Assembly (NCBI GenBank): GCA_033297075.1
Contig: MU858111.1
Span: 69,330-133,329, forward strand
DNA from: Rhypophila decipiens
Lineage: Eukaryota > Ascomycota > Sordariomycetes > Sordariales > Naviculisporaceae
Direction of reading: 5' to 3'
Length of the DNA stretch: 64,000 nucleotides
The position numbers and the translations under genes are program-made. The stretch's first letter is position 1. Each line of letters opens with the position of its first letter. The notes under the pieces are model-generated. The model ran no database searches. It saw nothing but the letters and a program-made list of their open reading frames with translations, and was not told the origin of the DNA. This document shows, in pieces, positions 11,051 to 23,191 of this stretch.

Positions 11051-12193
11051 TCAGTGCTCAAAAACACCAGGAAATCCCAACAAAACACCAACAGCCCCAG
11101 CAACAGCCAAAACAACCGCCATCCGTTTTCTCATATCAATTTTCAATACCCCGTCAGCGCCGCTCCAATACCGTCCACCATTCCAACCACCCCACTTTGT
11201 CTCCGTCCCCCCAACAAGCCCAGAAGCTCCAGCTACAGTCCCAGCCCCAGTCCCAGCCCCCAAACTCCCAGTCGTAGCCCCCTCAGCAGCATTCACCCCA
11301 TTCCCATTCCCACTACCAATCGAAGAAGTCGAACCACCACCAGCAGAGCCCGCAGCAGATCCCGCAGCAGCAGCAGCAGCAAGCAAAGCAGCCTCCCTCT
11401 TGGAAACAAAAACAACATCATGACCCACACCCCCCGGCAGACAAATAATCTCGTCTTTATTATACCCCGGCTCATGAATGGCCGGCACCCCGCCGGCAGA
11501 CGAGCTCTTCATCACCACCGACCATCGGCCCTGCACACACCGCTGCCAGGTGGTCGTCATGCAATTCCAGATTCCTTCGTCGCCGGGGTGCGTGCAGTGC
11601 GTATTCCATTTTATTGGGCCTGGCTGGGGGTTTATTGCCGCTGTTCCTGGGGCGGAGGAGATTTGTCGGCTGAGTAGTAGGATGGGGTTTTGCTGGTCAT
11701 TCTCAGGCTTTGCCACGTTGTTTTGATTTTGAATAGTGTTGCCTCCTTCTCGGATGATGGCGAGGGAGGCGGAGACTAGTGGGTCGGTCAGGTACGATGA
11801 TGTGCTTGGTGGTACGGCGGCGGGCACTGCGCTGGCGTGAGCTTGTGGGAGAAGCGAGAGATGATGGCTTCCGGTATTGCTAGTGCTGCTGAAGAGTAGT
11901 GCTGTAGTGGCTATCATCAGGAAGGCGGGCATTTTCTTGACGACGCCGGTGGAAGCTGGACCGGGGGTTGTGAAGAAGGATTTCAGGGAAGATAAAGAGA
12001 GGGAATTTGATGACGTGGATGGTCTTGAAGGGGGACTAGTTGTCGATGAGGATGAGGGAGAGGTGCCCTGGCTGTCACTGTCTGAAGTAGATATGTCTGG
12101 GCTGGAGGGAGATCTGTGGGGTTGTTTCTCGTTCATGCTGTCGGTGGATGCTCTTCGAGAGGCGAGGACAGAGAGGGCTATGTCGGGAGACAT
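11051..12193 (-). CDS. Low-complexity fungal membrane/secretory protein of unknown function
   Basis: Single open frame of 380 codons. I do not recognise a family. Residues 1-80 are Ser/Thr/Pro-rich and polar. A hydrophobic segment (PAFLMIATTALLFSS, ~residues 89-105) could be a signal anchor. The middle contains a small cysteine motif (HCTHPGDEGIWNC ... QRCVQGRWSV ... EIICLPGG) loosely like fungal extracellular binding modules. A Gly/Ala/Ser-rich linker (about 270-335) follows. The C-terminus is a second hydrophobic helix (MAVVLAVAGAVGVLLGF) ending five residues later. That layout suits a surface protein held at both ends or a GPI-type tail, but no clear cleavage site was identified. The long clean frame and strong codon structure support a real gene; the product is unassigned. 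Confidence 0.62.
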   Translation of the reverse strand: MSPDIALSVLASRRASTDSMNEKQPHRSPSSPDISTSDSDSQGTSPSSSSTTSPPSRPSTSSNSLSLSSLKSFFTTPGPASTGVVKKMPAFLMIATTALLFSSTSNTGSHHLSLLPQAHASAVPAAVPPSTSSYLTDPLVSASLAIIREGGNTIQNQNNVAKPENDQQNPILLLSRQISSAPGTAAINPQPGPIKWNTHCTHPGDEGIWNCMTTTWQRCVQGRWSVVMKSSSAGGVPAIHEPGYNKDEIICLPGGVGHDVVFVSKREAALLAAAAAAGSAAGSAGGGSTSSIGSGNGNGVNAAEGATTGSLGAGTGAGTVAGASGLVGGTETKWGGWNGGRYWSGADGVLKIDMRKRMAVVLAVAGAVGVLLGFPGVFEH

Positions 12194-13297
12194 TTTTTGT
12201 TTATTCCTCTGACTTGTCTGTGGTGACAGCGCGTTATTGATGTTAGGGCCCGCTCAGGAGTTTCTGTAGTTGTATATATGATGTGTCGGTCCAGTGGACG
12301 ATGAGTATCATGAAGTAACAGACAGAGCTGAGAGCAGGGGCGTTGTCTCAAGTATATAGGACATTTCTCACAATCTATTATAAGATAGAGACGTTCCATG
12401 TCCCGTGAAGCAGCTTTCTGGTGATAGACAAAGTATTCTTTCGCCATCTTCTGGACTGGTGATTGCAAGCAATGATCATGGGGGACTGTCTCATTGTGCG
12501 TGTCTTAAATAACAGCGGCGATCATGCCTCATTTTCCTTCTGCTAGTCCAGCCCTTTACCAGCCTCCAGACTCATCCTTTAATCAACATCGAAGCTTTCT
12601 GGCACGCCCGTTTAGAATAAGTTTCGCCCTCTTTCTCGTAATATGTTCTCTTTCTGTGAAAGATGAGCGACAGACGCTAATCCTTTCCATGGACGGGTGG
12701 TTGGTTGATCCTCTAAGAGGTTGAAGCCCCGGTTCACGCTGGATCTAACACACCTTAGCTCTCTGCTAAAAAAGAGGCACGTATCACTGCTGTTAGATCG
12801 TGTAAACTTTGTTTGAACGGAAAAGGACTTGACATTGATGGCTGGTCGTCATCTGATGAGAATACCCAGCCCTGAATAGAAGAAAGCCGGCCACCAGCCC
12901 CCCCTAAAGAATGTCACAACCATGAAGAATATTAGGTCCTTGGAGACGGCATCGTTCGCTCCGAAGAGAAACGCTGCCATCGCCATTGTTTTAGTCCATT
13001 GTTCGAAAGCTTCGACGCATCCCTTGGTCTGTGGTGCAATTTTAACGATATCGGCGTCACATGAATAATTCACATATTCGCACAGTCAGAGCTTTCTTCT
13101 CTTATGGGTGAGAAAAACAACGATCCATTCATTCAGTTCCCAGCCAAGTTCCTATCCATTGACTCCCTACGAGCCTGGTGGACAAAAGGAAAGTAAATAA
13201 TAAAACCCAGATCCCAAAAACTCCATAATGCATTCCTAAAAACCGTCGTCCATAAAAGGGGGGTATCAGACGGTCTCGTCCCTCTCAGCCATCCATC
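12194..13297. other. Intergenic region
   Basis: About 1.1 kb with only short, unconvincing frames. It holds upstream sequence for the membrane protein gene and the 3' flank of the small acidic protein gene. No repeat noticed. Confidence 0.5.
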
Positions 13298-13713
13298 TTA
13301 TTTCTTGATGGAGCCGGGGAAGTCGTTGCCGAACTGCTTCTTGTACTGCTCGCGGACGAAGCCGGCAATCTTCTCGTCCTTGGCCTGCTCAATGGCGGAC
13401 TCGTTGTCCTGGGCTCCCTGCTTGAGGACCTTTTCCTGGACGAGGTCGATGGCTGTGAATATGTTAGATACGATTCGAGGGTGAGATTCTTGTGGGGCAG
13501 TGACTCACTCTTGTCAAGAAAGTCTTCCTTGTGCTCGCTCTGAGGGCCGCCGCCGCCGATGGTGTTGGCGACCTCGCCGAGCTTGCCCAAGAGGCCGCCG
13601 GACTGCTGCTGAGCCGGGGCGGAGGCGGAGGCGGGGGCGGGGGCAGTAGCGGGCTTCAGCTCCTGCTTGTTGTCGCTGGTGATCTGGCTGGTGACCTTGT
13701 TGAGGAAGTCCAT
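13298..13713 (-). CDS. Small conserved-type fungal protein, possibly stress related
   Basis: Two exons, 13713-13509 and 13452-13298, encode 119 codons; the 56-nt intron has a GTGAGT donor and CACAG acceptor. The protein starts MDFLNKVTSQI, has an Ala/Pro/Gln-rich linker (residues ~20-40), a Gly-rich segment (SGGLLGKLGEVANTIGGGG), then a helical charged C-terminus (DKTIDLVQEKVLKQG, EQAKDEKIAGFVREQYKKQFG). I recall proteins of this shape across Pezizomycotina, often listed as hypothetical or stress-induced, but I cannot name a function. It lacks a signal peptide and membrane helix, so a soluble cytosolic protein is likely. Splice phase and the sensible C-terminus make the gene itself quite safe. 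Confidence 0.75.
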
Positions 13714-14981
13714 TTTGGCAAGTGGGGTTTGTTATGTAGTGACAAATTGTAGGGATGTGTGAATGGAGTTGTCTGGACGAGTTCGAGTTCGAGATGAGAT
13801 GCAGTGTCAGGTCAACTTGAGCCGGGACAACAGCACTTCTTATAAGCAAAAAGAGGAGGAGCAGGTGAGGGATATACCCAAGTCAGTAGATTGCCTGAGG
13901 TAATTGCGCTTGCATGCAAGAGAGGAGATGAAAGTGCATGGTGGAGTCTGGGGTCTCAGCTCTGCTGGACCCTTTGACTGAGACATGCTGAGGCGTGCAC
14001 CAATGGAAGGAAACGATTTGATGCTAGCTCGTCTGTCCTACAGCTCGTGCAGGGGGGCAGTGCAAATGCCGAGCGAGATCTGGGAGGAGTTGACTACGGA
14101 GACTACGGGACGGCCAGATCTAGAACCGGGATAGCCCGTCCTTGGTGCTTGGGTTCGGCACCGACGATGGGACGTCAAGACGGGCGCTGATATGGTCGTA
14201 TTGGGCTGAATGTGAAGCTATTCCGTGATGGGTTGGGTGTACCAAGTGTTCAACAGATGAGGTCTGTATAACGGCGGTAGTATTACACAGTGAGGGCTCG
14301 AAAACATGATGTGAGGTGGTCCAAGAGGCTGTGGCACCACCTATCATGCGTGAAGCTGTGAACCACACATCCCAACCCTCGAAGCGGGGATACCGAAGGT
14401 GGGAAAACTGATACCAATGGAGACTTGTCTGCTCCCTCAACACAGTTGAACATCTTGAGAAACAAAAGCAATACCAGCTCACGGGCATGCCGTCGAGATC
14501 TCACTTCTGGTTGCATCCCACTGATCCCAGAAACCTTGACTCGAATGCAGGGTCCAGTCAAGCTCTCCAGGGTCCAGTTCGGTTCAGGGGAAGACAAGAA
14601 CAAAATGTGGGGAAGCCCGAGAATGACGAGATAGCGTGGTCCGTGCCCATACGCGGGCGCTTATTCATCCTTGCCAGGCGTTTGGCGGGTGGCACGGTCT
14701 TTCGCTCTTCGGGCCCCTTCCCGATTCTGCTCCCGCCGCCGTCGCAGCCCGGGAATCACCAAGCTTACCCCACCAAGTCCGGGTTATCCGTATCCGTCTT
14801 GACGACGATATCATCCATCGACGTTGTCGCGAGTACTGAAGCTGAACCGGCTGCTGTCTATTCCCTAAATCTCAATCAAGGGCATTCAGCTCGTCACCGA
14901 CGTATCAACTGACTACAATCAACATCTCGACCTCCTCCCCGGAGCTCCCCATCGCCCCTTATCATCCAATCTAAAATCAAG
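13714..14981. other. Intergenic, divergent upstream regions
   Basis: About 1.27 kb between two divergent genes. Several short frames exist on both strands but none has a recognisable product or good codon character. No repeat noticed. Confidence 0.5.
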
Positions 14982-15602
14982 ATGGACTACGTCGAGCAAA
15001 GAATGGCCCAAGAGGCAGCCAAACCTCCTTCCGGTAGCAGCGAGTACGTCTTGCCCCCTCCTCATCCCTCAATCCCTCCAAACCCCAACTAACAATTTTC
15101 TCCCAAAAAAACCAGCTCGCTATTCACCCCCCTAAACCTAGCCCTCCTCTCCCTCCTCCTCTACACAAGCTACACCCTCCTCTTCAAATCATCATCATCC
15201 AGCCGCCCGGGCCTCGAAATCCCCAAAGAACAACCCCCAATCGTCTTCCGCACATTCACACCGCGCACTCTCCTCCCCTACAACGGCGAGAACAACATGC
15301 CCGTCTACCTCGCCGTCCGGGGCAGAGTATTCGACGTCACGCGCGGCAGGAACTTCTACGGCCCGGGAGGACCCTACGCGAACTTCGCAGGACGGGATGC
15401 CTCGCGCGGACTGGCCTGTGGGAGCTTTGATGAGGAGATGTTGACCAAGGATTTGGATGGGCCGCTGGATAAGCTGGATGATCTGGGACGGGACGAGATG
15501 GAGGCGCTGCAGGGGTGGGAGGAGCGGTTTAGTGAGAAGTATCTTGTTGTTGGGAGACTGGTTCCTGTTGGTGGGGAGGAGGAGGCGGGGAAGAAGGAGT
15601 AA
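14982..15602 (+). CDS. DAP1: DAP1/PGRMC-like cytochrome b5-fold haem protein
   Basis: Two exons, 14982-15043 and 15116-15602, encode 182 codons. The 72-nt intron has donor GTACGT, branch CTAAC and acceptor CCAG. A membrane segment lies near residues 25-45 (LNLALLSLLLYTSYTLLF). It is followed by a cytochrome b5-like domain: FTPRTLLPYNGE, PVYLAVRGRVFDVT, RNFYGPGGPYANFAGRDASRGLA. The two Tyr in FYGPGGPYANFAG correspond to the haem-contact tyrosines of the progesterone-receptor membrane component family. In yeast, Dap1 binds haem and supports the sterol-pathway P450 Erg11 and resistance to alkylation damage. Here the anchor is N-terminal and short, as in the family, so ER membrane placement is likely. 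Length and domain order are normal. Confidence 0.9.
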
Positions 15603-16496
15603 AACACACACGCTCCCTGTACGAAAGGAGTAAGGGCAGAGAAGAATGGTGATGGGTGTTGGGCAAGAGATGGTGAATGGTATATGGCTGCAGTCTGGCT
15701 TGTTAAAATGAATGCATGGATGGATGATATTACAGGGCATGATGGCTGATGTTGAAATGTATTTCCTTGTGCTGTACCTACATACCTTGGGGTCGACAGA
15801 TCCCGTCATGGAATATGCTGCCCACGAAATTTCACTCCTTGTTTATTTGCCCATGAGGTACCGGGCGACGAGGCAGAGTATAGTGAACAGTAGCCCGCAT
15901 AATGGTAAATTTCGACGTCTTCGTTTCCAGACCCAGCTTTCTCACTGGGGCAAGTGATTCGAGATGATATCGCAGACTGTTTTAAATGCAAAGTTAGTCT
16001 GCTCAGAGTATGGCAAGTTTGAGCTCCGCAGCAGATTATGTTCTTAACGACATGTTTAACAAATAACTTCTTTGTCTCTCTTTGATGGATGGTAGTGTCG
16101 GGCTATACATGATGCGCTGTGGGAGTTGGACGATATCACACCTCGGGGGCATCTCTCAACACTGGCAAGCAGGAGCCATGTCTCAAGCTTCATTTACACA
16201 GCACTGCTGCAGAAGGAAAGAGATGGCAGATACCAGACCTGATGGATAAGGCGATATGAGATGCAAAATGTTTATATTTACTTAAGAATATCATTGCTAC
16301 CATACACCTTGAGCAAAAAGGCAAGACAAACAAGTAACAAAATGGAGCCAAAGGAAAAGTTCCAAACGAAAGGGGGTATCGATCCAAAAAAACAAACCCA
16401 TATCCAAAATTGTTGCTGTGCATTAAGAGAGAAAGAGAAAAGAAAGACCGGTTGTTTTCCATGCCTCCTTTTGTTGCTTCAAATCGTCGCTGCTCA
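15603..16496. other. Intergenic, convergent 3' ends
   Basis: About 890 bases between convergent genes. No coding region or repeat recognised. Confidence 0.5.
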
Positions 16497-19400
16497 TCAT
16501 ACCCTCAACCTCCCACCCGACTCTCCCTCACGGCCACGATCAAAAGAGTATCTCCCACCGGCCCGTTCCTCCCGCTCATTATCCGTCCCCTCGCCCTCAG
16601 TATCCCCATCATTCTCCTGATCATGCTCCAAGCCCTCTAATCCATTCACGACCCTCAGAGCCCGCCTAGGCCCAAGCACAACACTAAAGAAACTCGGCTC
16701 CTGGCCTTCGAGCAACGCCTCGGTGGAGCTCTCCGACTCGCCCGAGATCCTCCTCCTATCCTCTTCGACATTTCCGAAATGAACGGCCCCCATTTTCTCT
16801 CTATCCCCTCCAACAACAGCCGGACTCCTCGCTCCACTTGCCGTCGTCCCAGTCCCGGTCCCGGTCCCACCGCTCCCGTGACTCCCGCCCGCCGAGCTAT
16901 CCGCCCACCAACTGCCCACCACAGGCGGCGGTCTAGTCCCCGTACTAAGCCTCCCACCACTTCCACTCCCGCTCTGTCCGGTCCCGCCACTATTTTGCTC
17001 CGTCCCCAAAGGCGGCCTCAAACTCCCACTCCCCAAATCGCCGCCGCCGCCATGTCCCGAATAACCAAAATCATCAAACATATACCTCGGCTCCGTAGGA
17101 ACCGGCAACCCCCCTCCTCCCCCAGCCGCCCAAGAAGTCCTAGGCTGCTGATAAGCATCATTATAATCCCCCTCGGTACTTCGACTTTCGTCCCGCAAAT
17201 GGATCCTCCTCTTTTCATTATCTCCCATCCCAGAGGTATACCGTGCCCTCTTCCCTTTACTCCCCTTGGAATACCGCGACCCAGCAGCAGAAGATTTCTT
17301 GCTCTCTTTGCTGCCCTTCCTGCCGAAAAACAAGGCCCCGAATCCTCCCAACGCGCCACTGCTCGCTGCGGAGGGGTACCGATTCGCCACGGCCAAATGG
17401 GATCGGTATGCCCTGACCTGACGACGGTAGATCCACGCGCAATAGCCTAGATAAGCAGCTGCTAGACCGGCTAATCCCGCAATCACGCCGGCTGCGATAA
17501 GAGAGCCTGTTCGTTTCTCGGTATTATTGCCACCAGCGGCTGAACTACCACCGTCCCCTCCAGAGCCAGGTGGTCCAGGTGGTCCCGTAGCAGTAGCACC
17601 AGGTCCCCAGCGGGTGATTGTCGCTGTGCTTCCCGCCTTTGTGACGGTAAAAGCAGGGGACTTGCCCGTGGCAAATGGCCCGCCCGTGGCAGGACCCGCC
17701 GCAGGCTGGGTAACTGTTGCGCCGCCGCTTTCATCGCCGCCAATGACGTCCGCTACTAGAGCTGGCACACGGTAGCCGTATGAGCCTGCTAGGACCGAAT
17801 TCTCGGGGTTTAGGTCTGGTGGATGTTCATCGCCTAGGGAGGAGAACTCCGAGGTCCATTGTAGTGTTGAGGCGTCAAAGACGTAGATTCCTGGGGAGTC
17901 GCATTCTTGGGTAGAGGTTCCTGAGGTGGTGGGCGAAGTGTAGCCGCCCAGGATTATCATCTGGCCGTCGCGGAGGTGGCATGTGTGGCCTGCTCGCGGG
18001 GAGGGAATCGGCTTGCCGCGATGGGGAGAGGGCACTTTGATCCAGGTAAAGGCGGGGATTGAGAGGATGTACATGTCTGAGTACTGCACTTGTTCACCCT
18101 GTGATTCTCGGGTTAGTTTGAGATGAAATGGGAAGAAGAGAAGCACAGTACTCACAAAGGGCAACAAATTTTGACCACCATAGACATAAATCTGGAAGCT
18201 GGACGCATCTGGCGCAGAGGCAATCACGGCGCATGGGTTGACTCGTACTGACGGGGGATCGCCTCTCGTTTCTTGGTGATACCATTCCGACCGGGCGATG
18301 TCGTAGACATCTAGGACCGACAGGTCATCGGTAAACGTCTCGTTAGTACCACCCGCGAGCCCGATAAGCACGCCCTTTTCGCCCCAACCAGGAACAAACA
18401 CCAGCACGCCGTCTGCCCGTTCGGGAAACTTCGAGTTGTCTTCGTCGGTGCCGGCTTTCTGCAGACCGCCTTCTGTGATATTTCGGTAAGCACCTTCTTG
18501 TCCCGCCCCTGTGCCATCAGCGAGTGCAAAGACGCCGTCGTTGGTATATCCCGGGTGAGTAAACTCAAGAAGACTCTTGAGATAGACTCGAGGGATCTGG
18601 TTCGACCAGCCAGGGGTAGTTGACAAGTCGAGATGTCCGCCAAAATACCAGCTCATGCCCAGCTCAGGTACGGAAAGTCCTGCGCCTTCGGAGGACCGTT
18701 GAACATACGTGTCGCCTGGGTCCGAGCTGTTTCCTTTCAAGGTCTTGGGAGACTTGAACTCGGTCCAGGTTTTGTCTTTGATGGCGTAGCGCCATGTGGA
18801 GACAGGCGAGGCGGGCTCGACAAAAGGATTGTCAGCAAACTGTCCGCCGTAAAGGAACAGGTTGTTGTAGTCGTTCCAGAGGTAGCCCATTGCGACTTTT
18901 GGGGGACCATCAGGTTGTGTGAGCCCTTTGAGGGCTGGCGAGCTGACATCCCAGGACTTGGTCAGGTCGAGGGTGAGGAAGTAATTGTCTGGGAGTGTTA
19001 GTTTGGGACGATTTTATGTTTAACGGGCATATATAGCAGGCTTACTCCATGTATCGGTTGTCTGGTCCTTGGTTCGTTTCGCCTGGCCGCCGTAGACGTA
19101 TAGAGTGCCGTTCAATTGGGCCGCTTGCAGTCATGTCAGTATCTCCGCTCCATAGACCAGATGCAAAGATCACTCACCCTGATGAGCCCACCTCGCACAC
19201 ATATCCGTCGGACTATGCGCCCGAGTTTCGAGAGCCGGGATGGGCGACCCGGTGGATCTGATGACGCCGGCGTCTACACCACTCAGCGAAACCTGTGCGC
19301 GCCCATTGTAGTAACTAAAAGCGGGAAGCACGACGGCAATGAGCAGCGCGGTCGTAGACAGCCTCGTCGACATTGTAGAAGGTGGTGCACTCGCCACGGT

Positions 19401-19898
19401 TTTGATCCTGGGCCGCCGCCCCGGTGCCAACTTTGTATACCACGGCTTGGAAGCCGAGGAGGGGATGGTCGCTGATTGTGTCGACTCGCACTCGGACTGC
19501 TGTTCGTGCTCGTCCGCTCCCGGTTTCTCCGTCTCGCTTCGTCTGTCCTCACCGTCACCGTCACCGTCGCTATCGCTTTCCAACGCTCTTCGAGAGGCGC
19601 GAGTGGTAGTGGTGCTGCTAGGTGAATTCACGCCCGTGATGGAGCCAAAGTGGTGCTCGCTTGTGTAGAGCGGGCCAGGCTCGTCGTCGTCCAAGCCCAG
19701 TTCCTTGAACACTGACTTTCGGTCTTTCTTGATCTTGCTAATCATGGAGAAGGTTGGAGGCGTGCCTGAGCCTTCGCGAATTCGATCATTGGTGTATTTG
19801 TGGTGGAATTTGGGTCTGATAGGGGGGCGGCGAGTGGAGTGAGTGTCTATTTCAGGGTCCGAGGAACAAGCCTGGGGCAGCTTGCCGAATCCAGACAT
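16497..19898 (-). CDS. Kelch-repeat single-pass membrane protein
   Basis: Four exons (19898-19178, 19123-19046, 18988-18156, 18098-16497) give 1077 codons in phase. The first ~170 residues are polar and probably cytosolic. A signal-anchor helix follows (TALLIAVVLPAFSYY). The lumenal or outer part begins CARWAHQ and is a beta-propeller with kelch units such as NGTLYVYGGQ, LFLYGGQF, FQIYVYGGQN and GQMIILGGYT. A Ser/Gly/Pro stalk leads to a second membrane helix (GSLIAAGVIAGLAGLAAAYLGY) and a ~330-residue Gly/Ser-rich cytoplasmic tail. Both helices place the propeller outside the cytosol. Fungal kelch proteins of this form are linked to cell-surface and morphogenesis roles, but this one cannot be assigned. 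The third intron (18155-18099) is 57 nt and stop-free, so it can be mistaken for coding. A start at the internal Met before TRLSTTALL is a possible alternative. Confidence 0.82.
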
Positions 19899-21257
19899 GA
19901 TGACGGCGGCTCGTGGCCTGCAGCCACCGACGACGGCTGCTCGTGTGCAGTGACGATAGTTGACCGGTCAGACCGTGTGATTGGACGTGGTCTGTAAGTC
20001 GCCACCGTAGTAGGGTCACATCCAGTATAGATGAGCAATGAGGTCACTGGGCTCTGCAGCGAAGCACTCGAGGGAGAGACGCAGGGGAGCCTCCGTTGTG
20101 GGGGTCACTCCAAGTACCGTGGATGTATTGACACGGGAACGAGAATCTGGATTCTAGAGATTGAGAGAAGGGAGCTGTGGGAAGATGATGAGATTTATTT
20201 CTCGTCTCGAAGAAAAGGGGCAAACTACACTAGTGTAGACTCCTCCTTATTATCCCAAGATTTCACTGAAAATCAGGACGTAAAAGAATGCCAGAGAAAC
20301 TCATATAGCTCCCCGCTCGACCGTCAAGACCTCGAGCTTGGCCTCAGGAGGAGGTGCCATAGACCCAGCTTGGGGGCAGGCTACTCGGGAGTCGGGAACG
20401 CATGGGAGCCTGTCAGGGGCCGTGGTTTGGGTAGACCCCTGGTGGGACGACATCATCGATCGCATGGCACTTGTCCAAGTTTGAACCTGACGGGCAAATG
20501 GGGAAGTGACAGGCCAAGACCATGGGAATGCTGAATCTCGATGGAGACAGTTGCCAAGGTTTTGATATAACCTGCCATGTCGGGCTGGGATTGTCTGGAG
20601 GATCCCCCGCTCGGAGGTTTATGCCATGGCACCTTAATGCCGGTTTGTTAAGACCTTTAAATTGTATCCAACAAATCAAGGTCTTGATGTTGGGTAGTTG
20701 ACGCGACGAGCTCCTGAGGGGAACGTGTTGTGATTGGCTGGCCGTATGGGCGATGACCTCATGTTTCCCGCTCCAAGAGTTGGATCGACTTTGCTTGGAA
20801 CTTGCTTCGAAGCTCCTTTCTCACACCATCCTTCGGCAAATGGATTTATTTTTGTTGGCTGAGCGCAAATTGTAGACGGGTCCCTGAATCCGCCGGCGTG
20901 GTCGTGTCTGAGACAACTCGGTGTCGGGTTCGAGCTGTGGAAGCCGAAAAGAGCTCACAATTGCAAGTGGATCCCGGCCCGACAGCCGTCTCCGGGCCGC
21001 ATTTCAACGGTTGTGGGGTCGGTGTGAATGGCATTCGGTAAATTACGTGTATGGCGTGACCGTCAATACGATGTCACTTCAGAATGAAGGTTCAAAAGGT
21101 TTGGAATTGTGAAACGAGGGTCAACAAAGCCGTTGGTATTCGGATTATTATGATATTGCTGATAATGTCAAGACCTGACTATCCCCGGCGTGCCAGTCTC
21201 AGCATTTAAATTCAATTTCTTGTGCTCTTGTTACCCATAGTCATTCCTCCTCCTCCC
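19899..21257. other. Intergenic region
   Basis: About 1.36 kb upstream of the kelch gene and downstream of the DUF4291 gene. No gene is recognised. A 14-bp perfect palindrome, CTACACTAGTGTAG, lies at about 20227-20240. Confidence 0.5.
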
Positions 21258-22241
21258 TCAAACCTGCTCAGAAACAACGTCAGGCAAATCCATCCCCAAC
21301 AAAACCCTAATATCTTCCGGAACCTGAACCTCTCTCTCACCCGGAACAAGCCCCAAACGAACCAACTCCTCCAACTCAGTCCATTCCCACGGCCTATCTG
21401 CTTCGAGATCAAGAACCCGCTTGAGTTCTCTCGCCTTGTCCGTGACATCTTCTATGCCAACAATCATCTCCTCGCACCACTTCTCTGTCAGGCTCCCCGG
21501 GATCCCAATCTGTATACTCCTGTAATCTAGCCGCTCCAGCCGGATACTTCTTTCGGGGTCCCATTGGACCTTTACCTTGTCAGACTTTTCTCTCGGTTGC
21601 TGCTCTGTGAGTTTTCGCTGATCTCGTCGGCTTGCTCTTCCTCTACCCCTCCCTTGCCCTCGACATTCAGCTATCCCCTCCTTGTTGCTTTGATGCTGGT
21701 CTCCTCCATCTCCAGTCGGATTCGCATCCTCTGAACAGTCTCCATCCTCCTCAACATTCAGCTGCAGCTGTGCATCTAAGCCGTCCTTCAAAATTGGCTC
21801 CTCCTTCCGAGCAGCAGAACCCTCCATGTCCCCCAAAAACCGTGCTCTCACACCAACAAACCTCGCCTCACTCGTATGAGTCAACTCAGCCCTCCTCAAC
21901 AAGTTCCAAAAATCATTCAACCTCATCTTCAATGCCAAAATCCGTTCCTGTCTAGAATCTTTATAACTATACCCCGAGCGATAGAGCATCCACCCCCAGC
22001 TGGGTTTAATCCACGTCATCCGGGCGTTGACCTTGAATTTCGGCGAGGCATTTAGTTTCTGGGACGATACCGCTGCCTCTGCTATGGCGCGGTTATATGC
22101 TTGATAGACCGTTATTGTTTGCTCCGACTCGTTTTCTGAACTTGACGAGGTCGAGTCTGAGAGATGGGCGCGGATTTGTTTGTATGGTATTGGTTGGTTA
22201 GCCTCTGTTGTTGAGGAGGAAGATGATGATGAGGGAGACAT
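21258..22241 (-). CDS. DUF4291 family protein
   Basis: Single exon of 327 codons. The conserved DUF4291 blocks are visible in order: PYKQIRAHLSD, ITVYQAYNRAIAEAAV, ARMTWIKPSWGWMLYRSG, QERILALKMRL, VQWDPERSIRLERLDYRSIQIG and EMIVGIEDVTDKA. This family occurs in bacteria and fungi and has no assigned biochemical role that I know. A long hydrophilic insert (residues ~140-220, rich in Glu, Gly and Arg, including GQGRGRGRASRRDQRK) splits the domain between the Met-Thr-Trp-Ile and Trp-Asp-Pro blocks. The N-terminus has a Ser tract and there is no signal peptide. Absence of introns and bacterial relatives raise the possibility of old transfer, but that is not shown here. Confidence 0.88.
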   Translation of the reverse strand: MSPSSSSSSSTTEANQPIPYKQIRAHLSDSTSSSSENESEQTITVYQAYNRAIAEAAVSSQKLNASPKFKVNARMTWIKPSWGWMLYRSGYSYKDSRQERILALKMRLNDFWNLLRRAELTHTSEARFVGVRARFLGDMEGSAARKEEPILKDGLDAQLQLNVEEDGDCSEDANPTGDGGDQHQSNKEGIAECRGQGRGRGRASRRDQRKLTEQQPREKSDKVKVQWDPERSIRLERLDYRSIQIGIPGSLTEKWCEEMIVGIEDVTDKARELKRVLDLEADRPWEWTELEELVRLGLVPGEREVQVPEDIRVLLGMDLPDVVSEQV

Positions 22242-23191
22242 CTTGGTTCAGCTGAGCTATTGTGTTTTCCCCCCAGGGTGTAAGTTTACAAGTGACTGAA
22301 TGAGTGCAATGGGCGAGTAATGATATGAGCCTGGTCAGGTGTGGAATCGTATATAAGAAGTGTCAAACTGTGGGTGAGTTGCTTGGTGAACTACTTTCAA
22401 AAGAAAAGAGAAAGTGAATTTATATAAAGATTATAAGATTCTTGAGAATGGCAAAGAACGAAAGAAGTCTTATCAGAGTGAATGGGCTGATCTGGATGTT
22501 ATATGAGTCCTCGGTCTAAAACTCAAGATAGTTGTCGACAAATGTCCGGTTTCTCACCGATGAGTCAACGGCGAAGGATCTCAGCCGTCCACTGTCCTCG
22601 ACCTATTTGTGGCTCTGGCCCGACAACGTGCAGGTGCCTAGACTTGGCAAAAACTACCTACGAATCTTGAATTCGCAAGATCGGTTGTGCCAATGTGAAA
22701 ATATACCAATTACTCTTTAAACGAATAACGTGTAGCTGTAACAAGCAAACCGTCCGCAAGTAGTGGGAAGGTCATAAAACAAGCAAAAGTTCAAAAGCTT
22801 CTTCCAAGAGTCAGCAGGACGACTTTCACTGCACAATAAAATCGATTGACAAGGAAAATAGAGAGAAAGATATAGGTCCCGTAAGCAATCCAGCCGTGCC
22901 CTATGCAAAGTTTCCCAAAATCGCTATAGAATAACTCCGAATACGCCAATCACTGCGCCGTTTCAAGCACTTGAGCTCCCTGGGGGAGGGTTAAGCCAAC
23001 CCTCGAATGAGCCTCCGCCACTATAAATGCAAATCAAGTTCTCGTCCAAGTAGGAAGTTACTTGTTCATCCGATCATGTGCACGCTCAACAATGTTCAGA
23101 TCTCCAGACCCCTGCCTGATGGGGATCACTCTGCGGTATCCGGCTCTGTTCGACACTGTCGAGTCTCCTTCTGCCTGAAATTAGACAACGT
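22242..23191. other. Intergenic region
   Basis: About 950 bases upstream of the DUF4291 gene and downstream of the next gene, which lies on the same strand. No gene or repeat recognised. Confidence 0.5.

Noticed and set aside
12849..13073. 74-codon minus-strand frame with a hydrophobic end
   Set aside because: Too short, no family and no supporting context; likely chance.
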